Notes: a model not told the origin generated them from the letters alone. A DNA stretch of 64,000 bases from Shewanella sairae (GCF_023283535.1 NZ_JAKILT010000010.1:1-64000), one strand, 5' to 3'; positions 19,430 to 30,075 are shown, counted from the first letter of the stretch. Program-made: numbers and translations.

Positions 19430-20620
19430 TTAAATATAATCAAACAAAGACACTGTCCCGACCTTAGTAAAAACGCTTGATGCGGCAGATAGAGCCTGTT
19501 GCTGCTGCTCTAATTGCGTTATCGCCTCGGCGTAATCTAAATCTTCCAACATAGATAAAGCCGAGTTATTAACAATCTTCTCTTCTTCATGAGTTGCCGC
19601 GTAACTGTCTAAGCTCTTTAAGCTGTTTCCGGCGACCCCTCTTGCAACATCCAGTTGGTTCATTCCACTATCAATGTTATTCAACATCTGTGCCAACTCT
19701 GACTTACCTGCAGGCGTATTTACTTTATTAGGGTCTTCAATTAAGGCTATTGCGCTATTTATTGTATCGAGCAAACTCGCTTCAGGCTTATGTTCCATCG
19801 TAAAGGAATCACCCGAGGCAGGCTTTCCATCTAGCTTTACTTCTATTCCGTTAAAAGACACAGGATTATTAGGATCAAATGCTGGAACAGTTGTCACTAA
19901 CGTATTTGACGAGTCTTTGACTTCTAAATTGGCACCGACCATCGTAAAAGTGTATGTGTCGGCAACATGGGCTGCAGAATCTGTCACTTTTGCACTTTCA
20001 ACGCTAAATTCACCGCTCTGGCCAGCCAAATAATTGACGCTGTAATCACCTAAACCATTAGGGGCATTCATAAAAGCAAGATCACCAGGAATATTAGCGC
20101 CTACGGTGGTGCCGGAGGCAATAACACTCTCTCGCACTCCACTGTCACCGTTGTAAACTGCGTTACCACTGGCATCAAACTCAAAAGGTTGGTTACCCGT
20201 ATTAAAACCACCAAATAGATAATTACCCGATTCATCTTTACTGTTGGCGATTGTCATCAGCTCTTCAAGGCTACCACGCAACTCATCGGCAACAGTTTGC
20301 CGATCGGTATCGCTCAATGTGCCGTTTACCGCTCTAAGCAATTGCTCTCGCACACTGCTGGTAATCGTTGTAGCACTGCCCAGTTTGCTTTCAGATACCG
20401 ATAAACGGTTTGTTGCATAGTCAATATTCTTAAGAAACTGATCAACAACAGCATTTTGTTGATTAAGATTCCCTATCCCCGCTGACGCAACAGGATCATC
20501 TCCAGCAGTATTCACACGCTTGCCTGTCGACAGTTGCTCGATAATCTGGCTTGTTTGTGACTGCTTATTGGTCACACTATTAATGTTTTGGTGAAACATT
20601 TGCGCGGTAGAAATTCGCAT
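19430..20620 (-). CDS. flgL: hook-filament junction protein FlgL (HAP3)
   Basis: The 396-residue protein has a flagellin-like N-terminus (MRISTAQMFHQNINSVTNKQ) with the STGKRVNTAGDDPVA motif and a flagellin-like C-terminus. FlgL forms the second junction ring between hook and filament. It follows flgK by 45 bp and belongs to the flgKL unit at the end of the hook operon. Confidence 0.95.
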   Translation of the reverse strand: MRISTAQMFHQNINSVTNKQSQTSQIIEQLSTGKRVNTAGDDPVASAGIGNLNQQNAVVDQFLKNIDYATNRLSVSESKLGSATTITSSVREQLLRAVNGTLSDTDRQTVADELRGSLEELMTIANSKDESGNYLFGGFNTGNQPFEFDASGNAVYNGDSGVRESVIASGTTVGANIPGDLAFMNAPNGLGDYSVNYLAGQSGEFSVESAKVTDSAAHVADTYTFTMVGANLEVKDSSNTLVTTVPAFDPNNPVSFNGIEVKLDGKPASGDSFTMEHKPEASLLDTINSAIALIEDPNKVNTPAGKSELAQMLNNIDSGMNQLDVARGVAGNSLKSLDSYAATHEEEKIVNNSALSMLEDLDYAEAITQLEQQQQALSAASSVFTKVGTVSLFDYI

Positions 20621-20665
20621 AATCTTAATCCCTAAATCCTGTTTCTAACTTAATCAGCCAATGTG

Positions 20666-22588
20666 TTAGCGCAGTGAACTAAACAGAGTGTTAAAAATCT
20701 CATTTGCCGTGGTCATCAGTCTCGCAGATGCTTGATAAGACTGTTGAAAACGCATTAGATTGGCCGCTTCTTCATCTAAGTTAACCCCTGATACACTTTG
20801 ATTTCGAGTATAGGCTTGGTTATAAATAGCCTCAGCCGAACCCATTGATATTTCAGCAGACTTGGCTTTGCTACCGACATCAAGTTTGGTATCTTCAAAA
20901 ACATCATTCAGGGTTGTTTTCCCACCATTCATCAACTTAGCTTCATTAAGCTTTGCCATGTTGACCATGTTGGTATTGTCGCCCTCGGCAAAAGATAGGT
21001 CGAAAGTGAAACGCTCTGCTGTTGTGGCTGTAGAATCAATCTCAAAGGTAAAGCCATGCGCGGTAATGTTTGGCGGTGTATATGGCGCTGCAGCACCGAG
21101 AGATGTGCCGTCGACATCAAACACTTCATAAGTTGGCGGCGTGGCTGACGGGTCAATCTCGAATGTAAGCTCAGCGCCCTTTATTGGGAAATTAGCGGCA
21201 TTTCTATCGTTAATACTGACAAGGCTTACCTGACTATTCCCGGTATTGCCGGCATCGGCCGTAATTATACTGCCGGCAGCAGCGATCCCCTTAGGATCGG
21301 TCATTTCAACAGATAGTGAAGATGCTGCACCAGAAGTGGGTCTTATTTCAAAGGTATCACCTGATGCTAATGCCCCTGCATTGATATTAATACTAAAGCC
21401 ATTAGCGCCTTCTAACTTAGTACCGTTTAAAGTCAGTGGCGTAATATTGCCGCTAGCGGCATCTTTTAGCTCATAGGTTGATGGAGCAGTGAACTTTAAT
21501 TCATAACTACTGCCGCTTAACTCTCCAACATCATCAATATTGACACCTAAGACAGCCGTGCCAGTATTAGTTGAAAGCGCACCAACTCGTCCAATTTGCA
21601 TTGATGGATCGTTAATGTCAGTGAAAATATTAGCGCCCACTTGACCATTTAAGTCAAAGCCTTGTTCCTGTGCTTTGTTAAACGCATCACTCACACCTAA
21701 AGCAAACTGACCAAGCTCCATTTGTGACGGCAGTAAAGTTTCGTCACGGTAATTAACCAGGGCTCCTAACTGTCCGCCCACCTTAGTCGCATCTACCACC
21801 ATGCTCTTATTGCCTGACTGTGCGGTGATCTGCAGTTCGTTAGGATAAGGATCGCCTTGCGAGGTACCCATTTGCATCGAGATCTCACCCGACACCAACA
21901 TAACAGAACCACCCAACATGATACTTTTTGCACCAGAGTCTAATGGCACCACGTTAACTGAAGCGTATTCGCTAAGCTCCAAAATCAATGCATCTTGTTT
22001 ATCAAGCAACTGCATGTCTTGACCTTGAGACTTCATTAGCTCACGGTTAATATTGCCTAATTCAGTACTGATCTCGTTAATGCGGTCGGTTACTGCGGCT
22101 ATTTGATCATTAGTTTGCGTCATTTGACCATCAAGGTGGCCTTGCATCTGGTTAACGGCACTGGCTAATTGATTCGCACTCGTTAAAAAAGAGCCACGCA
22201 TCCCCATATCATCAGGTATGTCGGCTAAAGCGTTCATACTTGCAAAGAAGTCATTAAGGCCTTGTGGCACCGCTTTACCGAGTTGGGAAAAGATCTGGTC
22301 TAATTCGCTCATTTTACCGAACGTAGTTTGTGACTCACTCATAGCCGTTGAGCCAATACGTAACTCCCGAGTCGCGTAATCATTGTAGACACGCTTAACA
22401 TCGGAAACATAAGTACCCGCGCCATAAAAGTCATTACCCATACGTTGAGAGTCGAGTGCTGACTGAGAGACAACTTGCCTGTTATAGCCAGCTGTATTGG
22501 CGTTAGCGATGTTGTTACTCGTAATAGCAAGCTGAGACTGAGAAGCCAGCACGCCAGTGCGAGCAATATTCATTAAATCTAAAGACAT
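20666..22588 (-). CDS. flgK: hook-filament junction protein FlgK (HAP1)
   Basis: The 640-residue protein has the rod/hook N-terminal motif (ASQSQLAITSNNIANANTAGYNRQ) and a C-terminal GVNLDEEAANLMRFQQSYQA motif, both diagnostic of FlgK. The middle is a variable, Ser/Thr-rich region. FlgK is the first junction ring on the hook tip. It follows flgJ by 40 bp. Confidence 0.96.
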   Translation of the reverse strand: MSLDLMNIARTGVLASQSQLAITSNNIANANTAGYNRQVVSQSALDSQRMGNDFYGAGTYVSDVKRVYNDYATRELRIGSTAMSESQTTFGKMSELDQIFSQLGKAVPQGLNDFFASMNALADIPDDMGMRGSFLTSANQLASAVNQMQGHLDGQMTQTNDQIAAVTDRINEISTELGNINRELMKSQGQDMQLLDKQDALILELSEYASVNVVPLDSGAKSIMLGGSVMLVSGEISMQMGTSQGDPYPNELQITAQSGNKSMVVDATKVGGQLGALVNYRDETLLPSQMELGQFALGVSDAFNKAQEQGFDLNGQVGANIFTDINDPSMQIGRVGALSTNTGTAVLGVNIDDVGELSGSSYELKFTAPSTYELKDAASGNITPLTLNGTKLEGANGFSININAGALASGDTFEIRPTSGAASSLSVEMTDPKGIAAAGSIITADAGNTGNSQVSLVSINDRNAANFPIKGAELTFEIDPSATPPTYEVFDVDGTSLGAAAPYTPPNITAHGFTFEIDSTATTAERFTFDLSFAEGDNTNMVNMAKLNEAKLMNGGKTTLNDVFEDTKLDVGSKAKSAEISMGSAEAIYNQAYTRNQSVSGVNLDEEAANLMRFQQSYQASARLMTTANEIFNTLFSSLR

Positions 22589-22628
22589 AACTGGCTCCTT
22601 GCTTTAAAAGGTTGCACAACTGGATTTA

Positions 22629-23756
22629 TCATTGCTTAACCCCTTGTAAAACATCTTTAAAGTCTCGAGTAATGGTTTTCATCACTTGAATAACCTTATC
22701 GGCATATTTAGGATCGGTTGCATAACCTGCATCTTGCAGCGAACGAATAAATGCCTGCGGGTTACTTGCTTGTTTCATCGCGTCTTGATAGCGCTCACTG
22801 TTGGATACAAACGACACAAAGTCGTTAAAGCTTTGACCTATGTCTTCATACACTCTGAAATTTGCTTGCTGTTTAACCGCGATACCTTGCTCATATTCCA
22901 AAGTACTCACTGACGCTTTATCACCTTGCCAGCGGCTATCTGCTTTAATATTAAATAAGTTATTGCTCTGCTGCCCTTGATGACCTTTAACCACTTTTTG
23001 ACCCCAACCCGTCTCTAAGGCTGATTGAGCAATCAAGACTTCTGGTGTCGTTCCTAGCGTTGCCGCCGCTTTTTCAGCATGGGGGTATAAACGTGATACG
23101 AACTCATCTTGGCTGGTAAAGTTTGCTTGAGATTTATCGCCGTTGACTGCCGCTGACGGCAATACTTTGCCACTCAAGATTGAATCTAAGGTTTGCGGTT
23201 TGGATGCGATACTTATCGGCGCTGCCGTTGCTAATACGGCATTACCATTAGCACTTGCCAATTGATTAGCTTGTGGACTCACTGCAGCTGCAGCCATTGG
23301 TTTAATAGCAACATTGACACTTGAATCGCCACTGGCGACACGTCCCGTAGGCATTTGCAGCATATCTGGCTTATCCATGGTCAAAGCCGCGGCTTTAGAA
23401 CCACCATTGATATCACCACGTAGCACTGATGCTGGTGTCATCGGGCTGTTAGCTGGGTCTAGTTGCTGCACCATTAAGTCAGCCAAGCCCAACATACCTT
23501 CACCCGATAAGTTCAACGACATCTGCTGATCGTGCATCTGCTCATAAAACTTAGTGTATTGGCTGTTCATCGGGCTGTCTGACTCAAAGACAGCATTGGC
23601 GTCACGCATGCTTTGCATCAGCATTTGTACGAAGATCCCTTCAAATTGTTGGGCAACTTCTTTTAACGCGCTGGTTTCATCTTTTTGCGCTCTGGATCTT
23701 AAAGAGTCCAAGCCTCCAAGATCCAGAAATTGCGATGCGTTCGACAACTTCTCCAT
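22629..23756 (-). CDS. flgJ: rod assembly protein and peptidoglycan hydrolase FlgJ
   Basis: The 375-residue protein has two parts: an N-terminal rod-cap domain (about 1-100, QFEGIFVQMLMQSMRDAN) and a C-terminal glucosaminidase-type domain (about 215-370). The likely catalytic Glu is residue 248 in SALETGWGQ. An Ala/Ser-rich linker of about 110 residues, longer than in Salmonella, joins them. FlgJ is exported to the periplasm, caps the growing rod and opens the peptidoglycan. Confidence 0.95.
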   Translation of the reverse strand: MEKLSNASQFLDLGGLDSLRSRAQKDETSALKEVAQQFEGIFVQMLMQSMRDANAVFESDSPMNSQYTKFYEQMHDQQMSLNLSGEGMLGLADLMVQQLDPANSPMTPASVLRGDINGGSKAAALTMDKPDMLQMPTGRVASGDSSVNVAIKPMAAAAVSPQANQLASANGNAVLATAAPISIASKPQTLDSILSGKVLPSAAVNGDKSQANFTSQDEFVSRLYPHAEKAAATLGTTPEVLIAQSALETGWGQKVVKGHQGQQSNNLFNIKADSRWQGDKASVSTLEYEQGIAVKQQANFRVYEDIGQSFNDFVSFVSNSERYQDAMKQASNPQAFIRSLQDAGYATDPKYADKVIQVMKTITRDFKDVLQGVKQ

Positions 23757-23784
23757 GACACCTTTCCAATAAAACTGACAATTT

Positions 23785-24879
23785 TTAGATAATTATCAGT
23801 TCACCATGCAAAGCTCCTGCCATCTTTAACGCTTCTAGAATTGCAAGTACATCTGAAGGGGCTGCACCAACCAAGTTTACCGCCCTAACCAGCTCATCTA
23901 GCGTGGTTCCAGGGTTAAACATAAACATGCGGCTATCTTCTTCAGCCACATCAATGGTGCTATCTGTTGTAACTACTGTTTGCCCATTGCCGAATGGATT
24001 AGGTTGAGAAACCTGTGTGGCCTCGGCAATAGTGACGGTCAAACCGCCATGTGTTACGGCGGCTGGCAATAATTTGACGTTTTGACCGACAACAATTGTG
24101 CCGGTACGCGAATTAACAATGACTTTTGCTGACTCTTCTGCAGGCTCAACTTCAATATTTTCAAGTGTAGCCAAAAATGAGACGCGTTGAGACACATCCC
24201 TTGGAGCACTCACTTGCACAGATGCTGCATCAAGCGGTCTAGCCATACCAGGACCAAGCAGATCGTTAATCGAATCAGCCAAACGTTTAGCTGTAGAAAA
24301 ATCAGCGCGGCGCAGATTGAAGGTTAGGTAGTCACCCGTCGAAAACGGCGTGGCTACCGTTCTTTCAATGATCGCACCATTGGGAATACGACCAACAGTT
24401 GGTGTATTTTGAACTACCTTAGAGCCGTCCATACCTTCAGCACTAAAACCACTGACGACCATGCTACCTTGAGCAATTGCGTACACATTACCGTCGACGC
24501 CTTTTAGAAAGGTTTGCAGTAGCATGCCACCACGTAAACTTTTAGCTTCACCTAAGCTAGATACTGTTACATCCAAAGTCTGTCCAGGCTTAATAAAAGG
24601 GGGCATATCAGCACTTACGGCAACTACCGCAACGTTTTTAATCTTAGGTTGAAAATTATCAGGCAAGTTAATGCCAAAGTTTTTCAACATGGTTTTAAAA
24701 GTTTGTTGGGTGTAGCGAGTCTTCTCACCTGTACCAGGTAAACCTACCACTAAACCGTAACCTATCAACTGGTTACTACGCACCCCCTGCACATTAGCGA
24801 TATCTTTAATTCGTTGTGCATGAGCTGGTGCGGTTACAGCAAGAATGGCACACAGCAAAACCAATTTTAATTTCATCAT
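23785..24879 (-). CDS. flgI: flagellar P-ring protein FlgI
   Basis: The 364-residue protein has a Sec signal peptide (about 1-22, cleavage after AHA) and the FlgI core starting [20 protein letters not shown]. It ends [10 protein letters not shown], as FlgI does. FlgI forms the periplasmic peptidoglycan bushing of the rod. Two adjacent ATGs are possible starts. It lies 38 bp after flgH. Confidence 0.97.
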   Translation of the reverse strand: MMKLKLVLLCAILAVTAPAHAQRIKDIANVQGVRSNQLIGYGLVVGLPGTGEKTRYTQQTFKTMLKNFGINLPDNFQPKIKNVAVVAVSADMPPFIKPGQTLDVTVSSLGEAKSLRGGMLLQTFLKGVDGNVYAIAQGSMVVSGFSAEGMDGSKVVQNTPTVGRIPNGAIIERTVATPFSTGDYLTFNLRRADFSTAKRLADSINDLLGPGMARPLDAASVQVSAPRDVSQRVSFLATLENIEVEPAEESAKVIVNSRTGTIVVGQNVKLLPAAVTHGGLTVTIAEATQVSQPNPFGNGQTVVTTDSTIDVAEEDSRMFMFNPGTTLDELVRAVNLVGAAPSDVLAILEALKMAGALHGELIII

Positions 24880-24917
24880 CCTAAATCCTTAGCTAGACGC
24901 AATATTCATTGCAATAT

Positions 24918-25592
24918 CTAGAATGGCCACCAGCTACCCATAAAGAACGAAGCTAACCAACCCACTTTTTGAACTTCTGCAAAAGTGCCTGTACCACTAT
25001 ATTGAATACGCGCATTAGCGACACGCTGTGAGTCAATGGTGTTGTCTGGTCTAATATCTTGTGCTCGCACAATGCCGGTAATACGCACAAACTCATCACC
25101 GTTATTGATACTTATCCACTTTTCACCACGAATAACCAAGTTACCGTTATTTAAGACTTGCATAACGTTAGCTGAAATACTGCCAGATAAGCTGTTGCTT
25201 TGGTCGGCATCAGATTCACGCTTGGTATTCATACTATCTTTGTAGCGCAAATCAATTGGATTACCACCAATGGTCACATTACCGCCACCCGCATAAATCG
25301 GGTCAAGTGAAAGATCGGTGCCTTTAGATATCTCATTATTAGCACTCTTTTTCGCCTGAGTTTGCTCCATTAAATAAACCGTAATGATGTCGCCCACTTT
25401 TAGCGCTTTAATGTCAGAATATAGGCTTGATGCTTGGCTATCTTGATACATAGAACCTGTCGCAGCGATCTTAGTTGGCGGTGCCTCCGGATACACTGGC
25501 GCATAATAAGGGTCATCAGCTATCGGCTTGCCGTTAGTTGAATTACATCCTGAAATCACTGCAACAAGGGCTAAAAGCCACAAATGCTTCAT
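24918..25592 (-). CDS. flgH: flagellar L-ring lipoprotein FlgH
   Basis: The product is 224 residues from ATG 25592, preceded by AGAGGCG; a TTG two codons earlier is less likely. It has a lipoprotein signal with lipobox ISGC, acylated Cys16. The C-terminal part holds the FlgH core ([27 protein letters not shown]). FlgH forms the outer-membrane ring around the rod. Confidence 0.96.
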   Translation of the reverse strand: MKHLWLLALVAVISGCNSTNGKPIADDPYYAPVYPEAPPTKIAATGSMYQDSQASSLYSDIKALKVGDIITVYLMEQTQAKKSANNEISKGTDLSLDPIYAGGGNVTIGGNPIDLRYKDSMNTKRESDADQSNSLSGSISANVMQVLNNGNLVIRGEKWISINNGDEFVRITGIVRAQDIRPDNTIDSQRVANARIQYSGTGTFAEVQKVGWLASFFMGSWWPF

Positions 25593-25614
25593 ATTCAACG
25601 CCTCTTAAAAGTGC

Positions 25615-26403
25615 TTAAAGGTTTTGGTTAACGTAAGACAACATCTGGTCAACAGCAGAAATTACTTTAGAGTTCATTTCATAAATCCGCTGACTCTCAA
25701 TTAAATTCACCAACTCTTCCGTTACATTAACGTTGGAGGTTTCCAGCGCGCCTTGACGGATAGCGCCCATGCCGTCGAGTGATGCAGTGCCTTGAATAGG
25801 TGTACCACTTGCGCCCGTCTCTAGGTAAAGGTTTTGCCCCATAGGATCGAGTCCTGACGGATTAATAAAGTCAGAGATTGCTAGCTGACCAACCACTTGG
25901 TTTTCAGCATCTCCAGGCATTTTCACTGACACTTCACCTTCAGCCGAAACCGTAATACTGGTAGCATTTTCAGGAATAGTAATAGACGGTTGAATCACAT
26001 AGCCCGAACCTGGGGTCACAATTTGCCCTGTCTCATCTAAGCTAAATTGACCATTACGAGTGTAAGCCGCTGTGCCATCAGGAAGCTGAACTTCAAAAAA
26101 GCCCGGCCCCTCAACCATTAAGTCCAGTGAATTATCTGTGGTTAGCATGTTACCCTGAGTAAACATCTCTTGAGTCGCTACCACCTTGGTACCCGAACCA
26201 ATACTCAGACCGTTTGGCAACTTAGTATTTGAGGCACTAATACCGCCAGCTTGGTTTACGTTCTGATACAACAGATCTTCAAATACCGCACGACTCTTTT
26301 TAAAGCCAACAGTACTTGCGTTGGCCACGTTATTAGAAATAACTGAAATATCGGTTTGTTGAGCGTCTAAACCAGTCTTACTTATCCATAAAGCGGGATG
26401 CAT
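25615..26403 (-). CDS. flgG: flagellar distal rod protein FlgG
   Basis: The 262-residue protein has the N-terminal Flg_bb_rod motif (ISVISNNVANASTVGFKKSR) and the C-terminal ETSNVNVTEELVNLIESQR motif. FlgG builds the distal rod through the P and L rings. It lies 11 bp after flgF. Confidence 0.97.
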   Translation of the reverse strand: MHPALWISKTGLDAQQTDISVISNNVANASTVGFKKSRAVFEDLLYQNVNQAGGISASNTKLPNGLSIGSGTKVVATQEMFTQGNMLTTDNSLDLMVEGPGFFEVQLPDGTAAYTRNGQFSLDETGQIVTPGSGYVIQPSITIPENATSITVSAEGEVSVKMPGDAENQVVGQLAISDFINPSGLDPMGQNLYLETGASGTPIQGTASLDGMGAIRQGALETSNVNVTEELVNLIESQRIYEMNSKVISAVDQMLSYVNQNL

Positions 26404-26413
26404 AGTATCTCTC

Positions 26414-27157
26414 CTAGCTTATGCGCATTAAGGCAGAAGACGCGCGATCGTTCTCTTCTGCTGTTTTCATCATTTTGACTTGCATCTCAAATTGACGCTG
26501 TAAGTCAATCATGGATACCATTTCATGTACTGCATTTACGTTGCTGCCTTCAACAGCTCCGCTGACTAACCCTACATTTACATCTGCCGGCGCATTTTCA
26601 CCTGACATTAAACGAAACAAACCATCTTCCCCACGCATTAAATTTTCGTTGCCAGGGTTGACTAATTTGATACGTGCAACCTCTTCAATCACTTCAGCGG
26701 TAGCACCTGAGGGGCGAACAGAGACGATTCCGTCTTGGGAGATCTCGACTTTTTCAATTGGCAGTGGCAATACAATAGGGCCGTTATCGCCCATTACCGC
26801 AGTGCCTCTGTCGTTTCGTAGCACACCAGTATGATCAAAGCGTAGACTACCCGATCGCGTATAAGCTTCACCGCCGTTTTCAGACTGTACGGCTATCCAG
26901 CCATCGCCTTTAACTGCGATATCTAAATCACGGCCTGTGGTTTTTATCGGACCGCTAGAAAAGTTAGCTGACGGAGTTTCAGTCATCGAAAAAACGCGTG
27001 TGGGTAAACCTTCGCCAAAAGCTTGCATTGAACGAGCTTGCGCTAGGTTTGCTTTAAAACCATCGGTATTTGCGTTTGCCAAATTGTTGGCACTTACCGC
27101 CAACGAATTCATATTCTGTTTTGCGCCGCTCATGGCGACATAGAGTAACTTGTCCAC
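26414..27157 (-). CDS. flgF: flagellar proximal rod protein FlgF
   Basis: The 247-residue rod protein begins at a GTG with GGAGTG upstream. It has the NNLANANTDGFKANLAQ motif near residues 25-40 and a C-terminal EGSNVNAVHEMVSMIDLQRQFE motif. FlgF is part of the rod between FlgC and FlgG. It heads flgFGHIJ(KL) behind its own sigma-54 promoter and is separated from flgE by a terminator. Confidence 0.96.
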   Translation of the reverse strand: MDKLLYVAMSGAKQNMNSLAVSANNLANANTDGFKANLAQARSMQAFGEGLPTRVFSMTETPSANFSSGPIKTTGRDLDIAVKGDGWIAVQSENGGEAYTRSGSLRFDHTGVLRNDRGTAVMGDNGPIVLPLPIEKVEISQDGIVSVRPSGATAEVIEEVARIKLVNPGNENLMRGEDGLFRLMSGENAPADVNVGLVSGAVEGSNVNAVHEMVSMIDLQRQFEMQVKMMKTAEENDRASSALMRIS

Positions 27158-27194
27158 TTAACACTCCGTCAAACTTCCGTCTAAACAACAAGAA

Positions 27195-27210
27195 AGCAAG
27201 CTTCATGCCA
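27195..27210 (-). promoter_or_regulatory. sigma-54 promoter of flgFGHIJKL
   Basis: On the minus strand the site is TGGCATGAAGCTTGCT, one mismatch from TGGCAC-N5-TTGCW, about 40 bp upstream of the flgF start. Confidence 0.8.
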
Positions 27211-27302
27211 AACTAATAAGTCAGTGATAAAAAAGGTGTAAATAATCGTAGGTAGCAGAAATGGATCAAGAAAGGCTGAAGTCTGCAGAGTAATAGAGGA
27301 AA

Positions 27303-27324
27303 CACGTTGCCATGCGGCAACGTG
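27303..27324 (-). terminator. terminator after flgE
   Basis: A 9-bp stem CACGTTGCC/GGCAACGTG with a 4-base loop lies 29 bp past the flgE stop, followed on the minus strand by TTTCCTCT. It ends flgBCDE before the flgF promoter. Confidence 0.75.
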
Positions 27325-27352
27325 CTAAATACTATTTATCCGCAAAAGATAA

Positions 27353-28714
27353 TTAACGAATCTGCAGAATCGACTGTTGCAACGTGTTATTCACTTCAAG
27401 GGTTCTTGAGTTTGCTTGGAAGTTACGTTGTGCAGAAATCAAATCAACCAACTCAGTCGTTAAGTCAACGTTCGACTGTTCTAATGCTGATGAACGTACA
27501 CTACCAAAGGTGCCGCTATTCGCCTCACCGGCTAATGCGGGACCTGAATCTAAACTTGCTTTCCAAGAAGTATTACCCGCTTGTGTTAAGCCTTGTTCGT
27601 TAGCAAAACCAACTAAAGCCACTCGTGCTAAAGGCACAGTTGAACCGTTACTGTAGCTAGCATTAATAAGACCATCTGCGCCTACTTCAACATTGGTAAG
27701 ACGACCAACAGTCGTGCCATCTTGAGTCAATTCGGTCACTTCAAATGGTGATGCGAACTGAGTTGGGTTATTAAAGTTAAGTGTCAGCTTTTGTGAGCCA
27801 TCTGCGCCTGGTCCTAACACATTGGCACCACCAACCCCTAGCTCTTCAGTCGTAATCACTGCCGGGTCGCTGGTCTTATAACCACCAGTAGAGTTAAATG
27901 ACACTGCAGCACCTTTCCAGCCCGCGGCATTTTCCGCTTTTTCAGTAGCATCAGCTGCACCGTCACCATCGGTATCCGTTTTATATTCACCAGCATCAGG
28001 ATCAAGGTTCACTGGTTTACCATCAACCGCATAAAAGGCAACCCAGTTACTTTCATCATTGTGCGCCGCATTAGGAGGACGAACAAAGTAAGAAGTCAAA
28101 ATATGTGGTTCACCCAATGAGTCATAAATGGTCACTGAGGTTGAGTTGTTAAATGTTTCTGGATCATCAGGATCAAAGGCTGCAGGGTCTAACGTCCCCT
28201 CGCCCGCATTCAGGTTCATCTGAATACCAACATTATCGGTTTTAACCGGGCTACCTGCAGTGTCTGGAATTTGCACTGGCTTGGTCGTCGTCAAACTCAC
28301 AGATGTTGAATTACCTTCTTTATCAACTGGAAAGGTCTGTAAATAATTACCAGCTGAATCAACGATATAATTATTAGAGTCAAATTTAAATGCACCAGCA
28401 CGCGTAAAAGAATGGTCTTGCGAGCCTACTTCTGATGAGGTAACAAAGAAACCACCGCCATTAATTGCCATATCAAGCGAATTATTAGTAAATGCCATAC
28501 TGCCCTGATGGAATTGCTGAGCAACTTGACTGGTTGTAACACCACCACCCACTGCTGTTTTACTATTTGAGAAAATAGAGTTGGCATAAACATCAGCAAA
28601 TTCTGCACGTGATTCTTTAAAGCCTGTGGTGTTAACGTTAGCAATGTTGTTTGCCGTGGTATTTAGATCTTTCTGTGCCGATGAAATACCGCTCAAAGCA
28701 ATGTTAAATGACAT
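27353..28714 (-). CDS. flgE: flagellar hook protein FlgE
   Basis: The 453-residue protein has the N-terminal rod/hook motif (TTANNIANVNTTGFKESRAEF), a variable Asp/Ala/Thr-rich middle region, and a C-terminal QSNVDLTTELVDLISAQRNFQ motif. FlgE polymerises into the flexible hook. It is the last gene of flgBCDE. Confidence 0.97.
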   Translation of the reverse strand: MSFNIALSGISSAQKDLNTTANNIANVNTTGFKESRAEFADVYANSIFSNSKTAVGGGVTTSQVAQQFHQGSMAFTNNSLDMAINGGGFFVTSSEVGSQDHSFTRAGAFKFDSNNYIVDSAGNYLQTFPVDKEGNSTSVSLTTTKPVQIPDTAGSPVKTDNVGIQMNLNAGEGTLDPAAFDPDDPETFNNSTSVTIYDSLGEPHILTSYFVRPPNAAHNDESNWVAFYAVDGKPVNLDPDAGEYKTDTDGDGAADATEKAENAAGWKGAAVSFNSTGGYKTSDPAVITTEELGVGGANVLGPGADGSQKLTLNFNNPTQFASPFEVTELTQDGTTVGRLTNVEVGADGLINASYSNGSTVPLARVALVGFANEQGLTQAGNTSWKASLDSGPALAGEANSGTFGSVRSSALEQSNVDLTTELVDLISAQRNFQANSRTLEVNNTLQQSILQIR

Positions 28715-28803
28715 GGTTCACCTCAATTCTTATATAATTCGATTTTTGAAAATGGCTTAAGTTAATATTGCAAGTACCATTTCAATACACATCTTTAAAT
28801 TTA

Positions 28804-29631
28804 TTAAGTCTCTGATACAGCAAGAACATCACCGATCTTAATGCCGCCGACACCACGTAGGTTCAAGATTGCGCCTGTTGCAGCATTGCCTAATGACACA
28901 CTTGATACATGGGCGTAGGTCGAAACAGGTAACTCTTCACTCTTGCCATCTACCTTGCCGCTTGCTTTAAAAGAGTAATTACCTTCAGCAACGGGTTGAC
29001 CATTTTTATCGAGACCATCCCAGCTCACATCAATGTTACCGCCTTCACTGCCATTAACGGTAAAGGTGTCAATTAGCTGACCTTTTTCATCTTCAATGCG
29101 CACCGTTATCGATTCTATTGACTCAGGGGTACTGATAATCCCTTTCATACTTGGGTCTTCAGCAGAAATATGCCCCGTGTCTGATGGAATCAATACTTTT
29201 TGCCCAACTAAGCCCGATGCCTGCAGCGCCTGGCTAGAGCTGGTTAATGCATTAAGATTAACAATCTCTTCATTCAGCTTAGTGATACCGTCTACTGTCG
29301 AAAAAGAAGCCATTTGCTGGATCATCTGGTCATTTTCAACCGGTTTAAATGGATCCTGCATCGACAACTGCTGACTCAAAAGGGAAAAGAAATCCTCTTG
29401 GGTTAACTCTTGGTTATTAGCTTCTGGGACAGCACTTTCTTCAGGTAGACGTAAACCGTCAAGAAAAGGGTTACCCGTTGAAGTTTGTTCAGTATTGGTC
29501 GCAGCAGCCACATTACTTTGCGTTGCTTGGCTTGTTTGCGATGAAATAGGGTTGCTCTGAGGCGCTATCCCACCAACTTGAGTAGCCCCTGGCGCTGCCG
29601 GTGTTCCGGTAAGCGGATTAATAAGGCTCAA
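28804..29631 (-). CDS. flgD: hook cap protein FlgD (TTG start)
   Basis: The 275-residue protein starts at TTG 29631 with a strong GGAGGT site six bases upstream; no ATG is near. The FlgD N-terminal motif (LTQEDFFSLLSQQLSMQDPFKPVEN, around residues 76-100) and a C-terminal FlgD Ig/TUDOR-like domain (about 155-265) are present. FlgD caps and guides hook assembly. The Ser/Gln-rich N-terminal ~70 residues are longer than in enteric FlgD. Confidence 0.94.
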   Translation of the reverse strand: MSLINPLTGTPAAPGATQVGGIAPQSNPISSQTSQATQSNVAAATNTEQTSTGNPFLDGLRLPEESAVPEANNQELTQEDFFSLLSQQLSMQDPFKPVENDQMIQQMASFSTVDGITKLNEEIVNLNALTSSSQALQASGLVGQKVLIPSDTGHISAEDPSMKGIISTPESIESITVRIEDEKGQLIDTFTVNGSEGGNIDVSWDGLDKNGQPVAEGNYSFKASGKVDGKSEELPVSTYAHVSSVSLGNAATGAILNLRGVGGIKIGDVLAVSET

Positions 29632-29656
29632 AATTTACCTCCAGCTTTCACTGAGT

Positions 29657-30073
29657 TTATTTGCCTATTCGAAGAGTCTGCTGGAGCATAGATTTAGCAG
29701 CTTCAGTGACTTGTACGTTCATTTGATAAGAGCGAGAAGCTGAAATCATGTTAGCCATCTCCTCCATCACATTCACATTGGGTTTGTAAATAAAACCATC
29801 TGTGTCCGCCATAGGATGGTCTGGCGAGAATTCTTTATTAAGCGGTAAGTCACTTTCAACAATACCTTTAACGGCAACAGAAGCAGACGCACTTTGATGT
29901 TGCTGAGCTTTGCTCATCTCTGCTTCAAAAATGGGGTGACGGGCGCGATAAGTCTCTCCAACACTGCTTGAGACAGAATCAGCGTTAGCGATGTTACTGG
30001 CGGTTGTATTCAGTCTGACAGACTGAGCAGACATACCTGATCCCGCAACATTAAATATATTAAATAAGCTCAT
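29657..30073 (-). CDS. flgC: proximal rod protein FlgC
   Basis: The 138-residue rod protein has TTASNIANADSVSSSVG near residues 23-39 and the C-terminal PNVNVMEEMANMISASRSYQ motif. It lies 2 bp after flgB and 25 bp before flgD. Confidence 0.97.
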   Translation of the reverse strand: MSLFNIFNVAGSGMSAQSVRLNTTASNIANADSVSSSVGETYRARHPIFEAEMSKAQQHQSASASVAVKGIVESDLPLNKEFSPDHPMADTDGFIYKPNVNVMEEMANMISASRSYQMNVQVTEAAKSMLQQTLRIGK

Positions 30074-30075
30074 AA

